Shown here piece by piece: positions 1 through 12,300 of a DNA stretch of 64,000 bases. The stretch's first letter is position 1. The number at the start of each line of letters is the position of its first letter. Position numbers and translations under genes: made by a program. Below the pieces are notes generated by a model, which saw only the letters and a list, made by a program, of their open reading frames with translations, had not been told where the DNA came from and did no database searches. Source of the stretch: Mermis nigrescens (Eukaryota > Nematoda > Enoplea > Mermithida > Mermithidae); contig JAVLUZ010000142.1 of NCBI GenBank assembly GCA_036768485.1, forward strand, positions 19,093,735-19,157,734, written 5' to 3'.

Positions 1-119
1 ATTTTTGCTTTGCTTATCTTTGTACACGTGCAAAGGTGAGTTTGACAGAATAAAAAACATCGAAAATTTCTACCCCTTCTCGCTAGATATAATTCATATT
101 GCTTACATTCAAAAAGATG

Positions 120-905
120 CAAAATCGAGCTTAAAACAGCGTCTTTTTATGTAAGGTCCCTTTGTACATGTACAAATATGTACATCTTGTACATGCAAAT
201 TTTCGTACACTATAATATGGTACAGTAGCAATTTTGGTGTGGTAAAACAGGGTTTTTCGACCTATGGTAGTGTATTTTAACTAATTTCTGGGTTTCTAAC
301 GCTAAAAATTACTGAAAATTGTCTCTAAAACGGCGCGAAGCGCAAAACATTTGACATTATTTTTATTCTAAATGCAAATCCTACCATTATAACGATATAT
401 AAGTCAGACAATTACTCATTTCGGCGCGAAACGTTAAATTTTTAGAAATTTCACACCTTTTTACAGTTTTTGTCTACCCAAATATCTTTGTACATGTACA
501 AAGACGGTCCCGAAAAGTCTTTGTTCATCGGGAAAAATCTTTGCCGAATACAAAAAATACCGCGGCTCAAGAGGATATAAAAAAAATCGAACTTTCCCGC
601 TCGTTGGGCCAGCTATGCTTATATTCAGAAAGTTGCAAAATTTAGCGTAAAAGGATAATTACAAAGATTTCCGGCGCTTCCTGTCAGGCGTAATGACTGC
701 ATTGCTTATATTCAGAAACCTGCGAAATTGAGCTTAAAAGGATAAAAATGTTAAACTTTTTTGGCGCTTTACGCCAAATATAATTTCTGTATATTGCTTA
801 CCTTTAGAAAGTTTTATAAAATAGAGCTTAAAGGGAGGAATTAAAACGTCAAAAATTTCCAGCGCATCGCACCAGAGTTTCATAAAATTGCCTATAGACG
901 CATTT
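120..905. repeat. Interspersed repeat, family F (GTACATGTACAAAG type)
   Basis: This stretch contains the paired blocks 'tttgtacatgtacaaa' and 'acggtcccgaaaagtctttg', plus a core with the GCGCGAAGCGC hairpin. The same blocks recur in the same order near 57885-58435 and in reverse order near 62600-63010, and partly near 53695-53990. It is a diverged, non-coding, non-autonomous repeat. Boundaries are approximate, and the left part of the window (1-120) probably belongs to it too. Confidence 0.6.
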
Positions 906-1714
906 CATTATATACATTTTCAAAATTTTGGTGATCCCGAATTAAAATTCTGGATATTAGGCTAAATACGTATATGTATTTTCCGTTTATTTTTTTGTTT
1001 CTTGTAAACTTCTGTATAGAAACTTGCATAAATCTTTTCCAGCTTGAGATGACTTTTGCTAACTTAAGTATATATTAGGCTTTGAACCTGGACGCTATCC
1101 TTAAATCTGAAGCCAATTTGGCCAAGATTATTATGATGAGACCAACAGCCGTCTTAGCTTAGATGTTTTTGTGCTTGAAGTCTGGAAAAATTCAAAATTT
1201 TTATATAATCGAAGAATCGGGATTTTTATAGATTAATTAAATTTTCAGGCTGTATTAATACTTGCTTAAACCTTAGCGTACGTGATTTCCAAAAAACAAA
1301 GTTTCATTTAAATCTACTGAGGCGTTCTCGAGATATTTATGAAATAGCTAACACTTTTTCCTACGTTACGAGCTAGAATCGTCTTTATAGCTCATGATGC
1401 TCAAATGTCTTGGGAATCTGTGTTGCAAAAACTTTGACCATTAATCGATAAGTTGAAATTAATCGATCATTAAACTATTTTTGAAGATGATTTAGCTTTG
1501 CCCATAAATATCTCAGGAATGGTTCAAGAGATTACGATGAAACTGTTTTTCTAAAAGTACACAAAAAACTGATTCACTTGTGCTCAGTTTAAAGTAACCC
1601 TACATAGTAAATCTCGCTGCTAGTTTAACCAGCATGTCTAGATAAAACTATTGTTCGGGGTGTCTTGAGCTTTTAGCTAAGTCTGTACCTGCAATTTCTG
1701 TACCTACATAACTA
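906..1714. other. AT-rich non-coding stretch
   Basis: No exon-like reading frame, splice-flanked block or terminal repeat was recognised here. It lies upstream of the foldback element and may be intronic or 5'-flanking sequence of the CTDSPL2-like gene, whose first exon was not found. Confidence 0.4.
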
Positions 1715-2958
1715 GGAGCCTGTTGCACAAAACGCCTCTGAACCTTTCTAGAGGTTCAGAGATTCCGAGACGCGTTAATTCTCTTGCACCAACGTCTACA
1801 CTTCTGAACCTTTAGAAACGTTCAGAGGACTTTTAAAAAGGTCCAATATGTACATCTAGAAAGGTTTCTGTTACACCAGAATCTAGTGGTTCAGAGGCGC
1901 TTAGTGTAGTTGTTCCTAATGGTCAATTTATTACTTTAATTAACAATTTTCTGGCTAAACCAACATCGATTAAAGGTTTTCACAAACCAAATATGAAATG
2001 CATTTCCAGCTACTAACTGGAGAATGAATAATCGATTGCTGTAGCTTAACCGCTCATCGCTCTAAATTTAATTTTTATTTCATTTGTGATTGTTGTTGAA
2101 AATGACCCCAACATAAATTCTTGCGTTTCGCAATTCGAATTTTCCGCATGTAATGAACTTTTTGATTACTAATGCAGAAAATGCGCCAAAAACCGAAAGA
2201 ATCAAAACTTTATGCGCACGTAACGATTTATGATTCGTCTACATGGGGCGCATTAATGAAACATCTACACCTATGAACCACTGGACCTTTAGAAAGTACC
2301 TCTAAATCTCCGAAACACCAGTGGTTCAGTTGTGCGCTTCAGAGGTTCAGATGTGTTCTGTTGCACCAACGACCTCTAGAAAGGTTGGTGTTCCAGTGGC
2401 TCAGAGGTGTAGATATCTGTTTATTGCGCACCATGTGGACGAATATTAAAGCATTATACGCATAAAGTGTTGTTTCTTTCAATCTTTGTCGCATTTTCTG
2501 CTGAAGCAATCAAAAAATTCATTACATGCAGATAAATGAAATCGAGAAGCGCACGAATTTACGTTAGGGTCATTTTCAGCAACAATCACAAATGAAATAA
2601 AAATTAAATTTGGAGCAATTAAGCTAAAGCAATCGATTATTCATTCTCCAGTAAGCAGCTAGAAATGCTAAATTCCATATTTGGTTTGTAAAAACCTTTA
2701 ATCGATGTTATTTTGGCTAGAAAATTGTTTATTAAATGAACAAATCGACCACTAGAAATAACTACCTTAAGCGCCTCTGAACCTCTGAACCACTAGATTT
2801 TGGTGCAACAGAAGCCTTTCTAGAGGTGCATATTTTGGACTTTTCTACAGTTCCTCTGGACCATTCTATAGGTTTAGAGGTGTAGACGTTGGTGCAATAG
2901 AATTAACGCGCCTCTGAACCTCTAGGAAGGTTCAGAGGCGTTTGGTGCAACAAGCCCC
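1715..2958. mobile_element. 1.24-kb foldback (long inverted repeat) element
   Basis: The two ends are inverted copies: the left begins GGAGCCTGTTGCAC and the right ends GTGCAACAAGCCCC. Similarity continues inward for about 500 bases per arm: the left-arm block around 1920-2100 (with 'aatcgattgctgtagctt' and 'tttcatttgtgattgttg') has its reverse complement around 2570-2770. The outer part of each arm and the centre (about 2255-2430) carry repeated short variants of CCTCTGAACC / GGTTCAGAGG. No coding capacity is seen. No clear target duplication was found. It ends only 29 bases before the start of the first recognised CTDSPL2-like exon. Confidence 0.85.
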
Positions 2959-2987
2959 AGGTCTTATATGTATTAGTATTTGTTCAG

Positions 2988-3308
2988 TCAAAAGGAAAAA
3001 CAAGAGATAAAGGTGAGCATTCCATCTCGCGAATGTCGTTTACAGCAGGCAGTTTTCCCTGATGATCCACTACAGAATAAGGTTGCCTTTGCAACAAGCC
3101 GCGCTAAAGTGCGCGAGCATGCCGATCGTAGATCGCGATGCATCGCGAAACGATCGCCTCGCGTAAAACGTGCGTCATTTTACCGCATTCGCAGGAAATA
3201 TTGTAAGATAAATAAGAGACGGATCGCTAGTTTGACAGGTTTGAAAAGAAGAGCGAAATTGGTTGTCGCGCGGTCTTCAAGAATGAATGATCAGCAGCTA
3301 TCTTCCGG
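2988..3308 (+). CDS. CTDSPL2: CTDSPL2-like exon (basic N-terminal region)
   Basis: The frame is open from the acceptor TTTGTTCAG at 2979-2987 to the donor GTGAGT at 3309. It encodes about 107 residues very rich in Arg/Lys (for example [13 protein letters not shown]), which fits a nuclear-localisation type region. It enters with one base of a split codon and leaves with two (GG), which joins in frame to the next exon. No ATG precedes the frame within the exon, so the start lies upstream. Confidence 0.7.
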
Positions 3309-6300
3309 GTGAGTAGAGTGGTTTTATAGTTTAAAACTTTTTTGATTTTTAATTTTTTAATCACTTATTCAATCCACTTAATTATTTGATTTTTAATTTA
3401 AATTCTAATTTGACCTAGTCTCCCTCTAAGACTTCGACATTAAGCTTACAAAATTAAATTAGATTTTCAGCGATAGATCAATAGTACGCGATTTTTTCCC
3501 TGTAAGTGATTATTCTTTTTTAACTTCAAAAATTAATCCTAAATTATCGTTTGCGTATTATAAGAAAATAAGTTTTACATATTTCGCGCGTTTTGTTGAA
3601 AAGTCTGAATTTTAGTCTTAAAAATTCTAATCTCAATTACACATGGCGATGCATATGAATATATTCATTCTCAATGTTCTTAATTATTTTGATCAAAGGG
3701 TCAACCGTTTATGCTCCGATTTTTACCCGACATTGTAGTTCGAAGATGCGTATTCAAATTATACATGTAACGGCTCGAACTTGTACTCCAAATCGGCAAA
3801 AAGCACGTCAGTAGAAAGGCTTTAAATTGCGTTTATTTGCGGAAAGCTTGTGGAGTTGAAAAATTTCAACTTTAATCGTGTATTTGTATAAATTGAATGA
3901 CCCAGTTATTTTTTAGGAACGTAATTTAATGAAAGAAATTTTTGTTTTATTGCCGTTAAGGATACACGTAACGTCTCGAATGTTTGGATGGGGGTCCCTG
4001 GCTATGGGGGAGGGGTGAATGACCTTCAATTTTTGGACAAAATGGGCCAAAAAAGCATCTACAAACGGCCAAAAAATTTGACCTTTTTCAAAAATAAGGA
4101 GGTCAAAAATTTTGTGGCTTCAAGGGATAGGAGGACGACCAACCTTGCGTTTGGGATTTCCCATCCCCCTATTACATTTATGCCGTTTACAGAGTGTTAA
4201 TAGACGGTCCGTCCGTGATAGTCCAATGTGAGCGAATAAGCGAAGTTACAAATGGCCTAAATATCGGCAAGAGAAACGGGTTAGTCCGGATAGGAAATGC
4301 TGTGGAGCGACGTTCTGTCGCTGTTGAAAACCCGGATCTCGCTAATGTGGTCGATAGTATTTTTTATTGTGATAATGGTGAGGATTTCTCGCAGCTGTAA
4401 TATGTCGTTGTTGGGATATATACTATGGACTTTTTTCACCTATTTTATTAAAATAAATCAGAAGAATCCGAAATTATTAGGTGACGATTGACGACCATAC
4501 ATGATCTCAGGACTTTCCTTTCAGAAAAATTTTCACTTGTCTCAGAATTTACGGAGAAATACTGGGAATATTCGTAGAAAAGGCGCTTTTTTAAGCGTTG
4601 TTAGCTTTCTATTTGTTGAAAAGTGTCAAATTTTTCGGCGCTTTGCGCGTATATTCATGTTTTGACTAATCTGTTCGACTTTTTTTATATTTTTTCGAAT
4701 TTTTTTACGTTTTTATGATCTAGAAAGATGGATCATCGGCAAAAACCCAGACAAACGATGTTTTTGACGCGTATTTAATATTTTTGGGACCAAAAAAGGC
4801 GCTTAAAAATTTCACCGCCCCTCCCCCTCCCTTTCAGAATTCTCATGCTGCGCATGTATGATGACGACACATACAAAAGATCATCGTATCAGTATATATA
4901 ATTGCTCAAATCGATGCCGCTACCACCAACCGACATTTTATTTCACTTGCATCTGACATCCTAAGTAATGTTGCCTGATTTAGCATGTTTTTCGTTTATA
5001 TACTAATTTTGTGTGGGGTCATTTTTGAACATATTGTACATAACATGCCATAAATAACTATTACTAAAAACGCGGCTTTGTAATCGAAGCAAAAATAAAT
5101 ATTTATTTCTAAACAATGTTGCAGTATTGCACAGCTTATAGAAACATTGATAATTTTTTATTGATTTCTGCCATATTTAGATAGGGACGGCCGTTGTTCC
5201 ACACCCTATTGGTCGTCAAGAATTTTTTCAAGGTAGTGTCGAAAATTTCGGAATTTTTATATTTAAACTACAAATGTTCAGCGTTTCGCACCATATTTGA
5301 GTTGCTTTTGTACAATTTTTCAGTGGTACGGCGACCGTAACTTGCTATTTTTTATTATAGTATGAAGGATCCTTTTTTTCTATTGATATAAAGTCGTATA
5401 TTGTTTGAAATGAATGGAATTTGGCGATGATATTTTGCGTTTTTGTTAAAATTTTTACTTAATAATGAAATAAGTAAGCTTAAAATGGTTCTTCTAAAAA
5501 TTTTGAATTCCGGCGCTCTTCACCTTGCTGTTTTTTACTTTATTGATTGAAGATAGTTTCCAACTTCTTTTCCAATAAATACTCGTACGAGTAATGATCT
5601 CGTTGGATCAAAAATGACGTAAAACATAAAATGCAGTTTTTGGTAGCCTCAAATATTAACTGAGATTAAAAACGCTTTGAAAATACGATATTATAAGGAA
5701 AAAACGTTTTATATATTCTGGTCGTTTAAAGAGCAAAAAAGATTCTTGAGCGGTAATTTTACTGTTTTGGATTTTTCGGATTAACCACCCTCCCCCGTTG
5801 CCGACCCTCATCTTATGCATCTATGAAGGGGGAATAATTGGACCACTAATTTTCGGCCCAAAACCTAAAAACAATCGAAAAACGCAAGTATTTCTGAAAA
5901 TCGGGGGGGGGGGCGGGGGTCAAAACTTTTTTGACTTTCAGGGGGACAAGGGGCTAGGCGACCAATTTTGGGTGGGAGATCCCCCTAATACATGTCTGAT
6001 GAAAATTGATATTAAGGGCTAAAACGTTAAAATTTTACATCGATTCACGCCGGTTAATGCTTTATTTCTCTTTATTAAGTTTTAGCAATGAGTTCAGGAG
6101 CTTGAATCGATAAGTGTCTTTTGTAGAGCTGTACCGGGGCCGGGGCCTAGAAACATACCGTATAATCTGATCATATGACATGACCATGCACTTTTTATGA
6201 TAAATACATGTACAGCCCTTATTTGTGACATGTATCATATTAGTAGTGATAAAAAGACAATAATATAATAATAACTAATATTATTGTTATATTAATGTAA

Positions 6301-9300
6301 TAATAAATAAAAATAATTGTATTACCACGCATAGCACTTTTATTCAAAGTAAGATCATATTCAGTTGAAACATTGGACCTTTTCTAGAGGATCCTCTTTT
6401 GTTTTGCCGTGTAACTACTAACTTTTTTCCCAATTTCACTAAATACAACCCTTGAAACGATTATTTACAAAGTAGATTTTAAACTTTCAATACAAGTTTG
6501 AACTGATTACGCCAATAAATCATCTCGTGGTTTAAACGTATGTCAATCATAACGTATGACTAAAGGATGCGACTTCTGGAACTTTTAGCCTAGTGAACGA
6601 TAAACCATCTGCGGTTAAATATTTTCATAACTATGACATTTTATCAAAGGTCGCCTATGTTGAAATTGCCACATAATGAATCTCAGTTCAAGTGATACGG
6701 AGGACCGGAACCATGATTTAGCTTGTTTACATATGACAGACTTTATTAAATACGTAGTTATATTGGAAAATAATAACCTTGAAAAAATTACATATGTAAT
6801 AATTCGCATAAATTGAGTTGTCGGACCGGTGGCCGTTAGAGAGCTCCGAACTACAAATCTAAAGTTCCCGAGACCGACTCCGAACAATTTATTCGAATCA
6901 AAATTTTGAAAACGGTGGGGGGATCTGCAGGAAAAGATCCAATAAATTTTATCTTTCTCAAGGAGAGTGCATACGCACAGGGGTTGTTTATGATTGCACT
7001 CTAACTTTCTCACTTAGTTTTTAGCTTCTTAATCAAACGAGTGAATGCATCTGAAATTAAACTGACGTAAATTAAGAAATTTCTTGAGGCATTGTGTGAA
7101 AACGAATTAATTCTCAATTACGATTCTTTGTAGCGAGATATGTATACAGTGCACTGCTCACACATCTACTAGGGCTGCAAGCAGACCTGCAAGTGGGAGT
7201 GTGGGGTAAAAGGGTGAATACGGGGTAGATTTGGTAAGATTAGGGTCAGAAACGGACAAAAGTCGAGGCTTTTTCGCGAAAGTGATTGAAAGCGATCATA
7301 TGATAATAATTGTAGTCTTTTTACGCTTTTCAAACCTTTATAATCGTTTTTTTAATTCATTTAGGCTTGAAAAAACTATGAAACACCGGCTCTAAATGTC
7401 ATGCGAATGCAACTGTGACTAAAATTTATAACTACACTATTCAGCAATGATTGATGTTACATAGGTGCAAACTTGTTGGCTTCAATGATTGAGTTTAGTA
7501 TCAATTTCACTAGTTTTATTGTCTCAAGAGAATTAGAGCCCTTAGCTTGTTGACATCTATCACAAAATAAAAGTGTGACTGATGGAACTACCTCACTTCC
7601 CGCTCATTACCTTATTGTTGACCTTACTTACCTATTTCAATCAGTCAATGCCACAATAATCTAACAACAATATTAAAATTTTCAGGCCCCGGTGCTAGGG
7701 CCAGCTCGGCCCGGACCCAATGCCGGGGCCTAGGCCCCGGTTCCGGGGCAGGGGCCTAAACCCGGGGGCCAGGCCGCGTTACAGCTCTATTTTTGTAAGA
7801 ACGTATTCTGTGTGATAAAAACTGGGATTTTTCGACCTTCAAATTTCTGGGCTTCTAATGATGAGAAATACATAATTTTTTTAATGATAAATAGTTTAGA
7901 AAACATTCACTTATTTTTGCCGTCTTAAACACAATTCTGAAGCTTTGTGAAGACAAACAAGACAGAAAATTGTCGAACTTCTGTAAAAGGTGGACATTTT
8001 TACTTTAGGTTCAAGTCAAGTTTACGCTTTTAACAGAAAAACTGTAAATCAGGACTGAATTAATATGGAGCGTTAGCATATATTAATTGATTCAAGCTTT
8101 TAAATGCAATGCTAGATGTTTATGAAGAGAAATAACATAAAGCGTTTTTACAGGTTCTTATTGATAGGCTCACAGCATATATTAATTGATTCAAGCTTTT
8201 AAATGCAATGCTAGATGTTTATGAAGAGAAATAACATAAAGCGTTTTTACAGGTTCTTATTGATAGGCTCACTTTAATTATTAGTTATCTATGATATTGA
8301 TGCTCTTATTGTTATTCATGGTATTTGATATTTTTATTACTAATGATATGCAATGAATTACGACATTAGTCAGAAATTATGATCTTTGATATGTGCACTA
8401 TTATGATTATTGATGTGTCTGAAAATTTTCAGATATAAACTCAGGTATGGTCAATAATGCAAACTCAGTTTTACCCGAAAATTCCAGGTCCAGACCGTCC
8501 AGCTTGTTTTCGCCCGGATTCTCTCAACTTATTTGTGATAATTGCGGATGTAGTTCAGCAGGTATGAAATTTTTTATCGTAACAATGCATTATTTTCGTT
8601 TTTTATACGCTTATTCTTCATAAATGTTGCGCGATTGTTTTATTTTAGATTCTGACAAATTGGCGAATCACGCATTTATGCTGTAATTATAACCAGGCCC
8701 GTGTCCATGATTCGGCCAAGGGGGAACCCAACATAAATTGGGTCTATATCTCGGGAAATTTATCGAAATAGCTCGTTAGATTGCATTTTCCGACATTTTT
8801 CTATATGCTTTTTTCATTAAGATAAAAAAATTCGAACTTTTCGGGAGAAAAATTTTGTTACCTAAAAGGCTATGAACTAATGTCGTTTTTGGTCACGCTT
8901 GAATAAAAATTATTGAAAATGCTTTACATCTGGCGAATATAGAGATTTTACGTTAAAGATATGCAGTTTCTCCGTCTTCTCGTGCATTTTCTTAACTTTC
9001 AAAATTCTTTCTGGGTCAAGTAGGTGGGGGCGGCCAACCCCCCCCTAAATACGGCCCAGGTTATTATGTTTTCCATTGTATATGTGCAGCATTGGAATTC
9101 TGGATGGTCAGGCCCGAAAAATTCTAAAAAGTGTTTTTTTGGCTAAAACGATATTTACACGTCAAGAACACTGTTTTTTGACGTTTGGATAATGCTCATT
9201 CTTCCTACAGAGCTAAAGGCGCTTAAAAAGGCTCACGTTTTCCATTTTTACGAAAAATAGACTATTCTGGGGGTCACATCTATTTTGCGGGGGTCAGTAG

Positions 9301-12300
9301 CCATGCTGGGGGTCAATTCCGTTGCAACAGCATGTATGTTCGCCAGTATTGAATGAAGTTAGAATTTTTGTCTCACTTTCCTTCTAATTTATATGCATAG
9401 ATTGTACAATGATTTCTAAGAAGCGTCTTTGTACATATCCAAAGCGACCTGTACAAAAATAATGAGTACAGTTCACTATATAAGCACCCCTGTATTTCAT
9501 CCCCCTCTTACCATACATGCACATCATGGGAATTCTAAGGGGGTATTAAATCTTAAAATGCCTGTTATGGGCCGAAAAATGATGGTTAAACGACAGAAAC
9601 ATCATTTTTCGGCGTTCCTGACTATGCTATATCTTTCTGGAGCATAAAAAAGCGCCGAAAATTTGAGACTTTCGAACAAATTAGCAGCAAGAAACGCTTA
9701 AAAAAGCACATTTTCTACGAATTTCCAGGAAATTTTTGAAAACTTGAAAAATCGTAAATTTTGGTGGAGGGGTGTAAAAATTTTTTTTCCGGGGGTGAAC
9801 CCCCTCCCCCACTGATCGTATATGCCTCTGACCACCTCTTTCTTGCCCATGTATTTAAGTAACCTATATTCTAAAAAATTCGTTCATAAAAAACTTCTTC
9901 GGCGATCTTTGTACAAGTACAAAGAGACTCGTACAAAAGAACAGTGATTCTGTGCGGGTTTGACTCATCGTCCAAACCATAGGTGCACAAGGTCAGGGTC
10001 GGCAGGGGGGTAAAGTCTCAGAAATCCAAAACAGTAAATTTAACGTTCACAAATTTTCTGTTGTTTAAACGACCAAAATAGTCGAAATAGCCTATAAAAC
10101 GTTCTTTTCGTAGTAATTTAGCATTTTTAAAACATTTGTAGTCCATGTTGACTGCATTACATCACTTTTAACACTAAAAAATACAGAAATTGATCGATTT
10201 TAGCGTTTTTTGGGTAAAAAGTATATAAAAGTATTAATCCGTGGCGGAGCGCCGGAAAAATTTTGACATTTTTATTGATTTTGATGTCAAAAATAATGCA
10301 GAACAAGACCTGTTTGCTGAAAATCGTCGGACAGTACCGGTCTAGCTGACCCCTTAGGGGGTAATACCCCCTCACCCCCCTATGTGCATGTGTGGTCCAA
10401 ACTTGTCGCCAATCATTTAGGCCGAGCATCAAACGAAGCTTACGCCGATATGTGCTTGGGTTTTAATGAAAATCGCTTATCCGTTGACACTAAGATAAAA
10501 ATGACGGCTAAGGAGCAACTGATTGTGCAGTGTAATGGCGAACAAACGGATTACGGTAACGAAGTAATCGGGAGTCAGCTTTTCGTCTGTGAACAACTTG
10601 CGAAAATCGATCCCTTGCGTAACCGAGTATTGAAAGGTACATATACATGCAGGCCCGTAGCCAGGATTTTATTTTGGGGGAACAAAATATTTTGAAAGTC
10701 GGATATCTCGAGGACCATTAGGGCTAGTCAAAAATAAGGACATTTTTGAACGTTTTTCAGCGAGCTCTACACAATGGTGAAGAAAAATTCTAAAAAATTT
10801 CTTTAAAATTTTTTAGTCGTTTTCATACTTGTACACAAAAAAATCTATCGCTTAAACTATCTGCACAGCTGATTTATCATCGTCCAGTCCATAAGCAATT
10901 TCTTAACTTTTCGTATTTGTACTAATCTTCGTGCTCTGTAAAGAAAAACAATCAAAAAATGAAGATTCGGCGCGAAGCGCCAGAAGAATTAGACATTTTC
11001 TCCATGTCTTACTCAAATTTGAACTGTTTAAATGAAAAACTATACAGAAACAATTAATCCGGCTCGAAGCGCCTCCAAAATTTTGCATTTGCTAGCTCAA
11101 AAGTACGCAAAAAACCTGTTTTGGCGACTTTTTAAACGCATTTCGAGAATTTTTCATTCCTGGGGACCCTTGTGAGGAAAAAAATTTTTTCGGTTCCGGG
11201 GGGCAACTGCCCTCCCCCACTCGACTACGGGCCTGTATATATAAATAGCTGTTTTTTATATTCGATTAGCTTGTTCGTGGATGGCGATCCCCAGCCAAAG
11301 TCGGTCGTCCCCCTATCCCCGCAAAGTCAGAAAATGTTGACCTTCCAAGATTTTTAGCAAAAAATTTCGTTTTTCTGCCATTTTAGGTGCTTTTTTGCCA
11401 TTTTTGGCCCAAAATTGGAGGTCATTTATCCTAACCCCCTTAAAATGCCTGGTGATCCCTCTTCCAAAATTTCGAGCCGTTGCATGTATTCTTGTCTGTA
11501 CTATGGGCACAAAGGTTCGCCCGTCCATTTGGCTAGTACTGAGTACGCGAATTTTCGAAATTATTTATTGTGTGATATTTTTTTAGTGATACATTGCTAT
11601 TGCTAGCCTGTATTTTCCGAGATTGACTAAGATTAATGCGTACAATACGAAATTTGAAACTTTCCCATCATCCTTGTTAGATATTTGCCTTGCGCTATTT
11701 TGCCACGAAAATACAGCTCTCGCCACGGAATCTCAACACTTATATAATAGTCCTCAGGTTTTGCTATGAAACGCCTTACCTGTATTATAATATAGGCCGT
11801 CGTCATATGATTTGTCACAGTAATGCAGAACATACGAGGATGTTCTGTGCTATAAAATAGGCCGATTAAAGGATTGTTAAGTGTTCAAATTTTATAGCGG
11901 TAACTGTAACATTCATTAACTAAGCTATAAAGTATATGCCTAGTTTGATATGACTATGAACTGTGAATAATACATGTGAGATCGAGCGTGATATCACTTT
12001 TTGTGTATTTCATGACTTGTGCGTTGATCACCATTTTTGAACTAATGTACATGTACATACATAAATTGATTATAAAAACAGTTGAAATGAAGCAATAATC
12101 GTGATGTTGTACATACGCTATAGATGCACAGCATGACCGATCTTGGGGGGTCAGCTGGTCGGAGGGGGTTAAAAATTGAGCCTTTTTCGGCCAAAGTGAC
12201 CTCAAAAACAGGTATAAGCCTTAAAATAGCGATAAAAGTACCTTATTTCGCAATTTCTGGTCCATTTAAAGCACTTTTGAATTTAGACCTTCATTTTGCC

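Noticed and set aside
6615..7013. 132-codon minus-strand open frame
   Set aside because: It lies wholly within a hAT-type element, lacks a recognised domain and does not resemble a hAT transposase.
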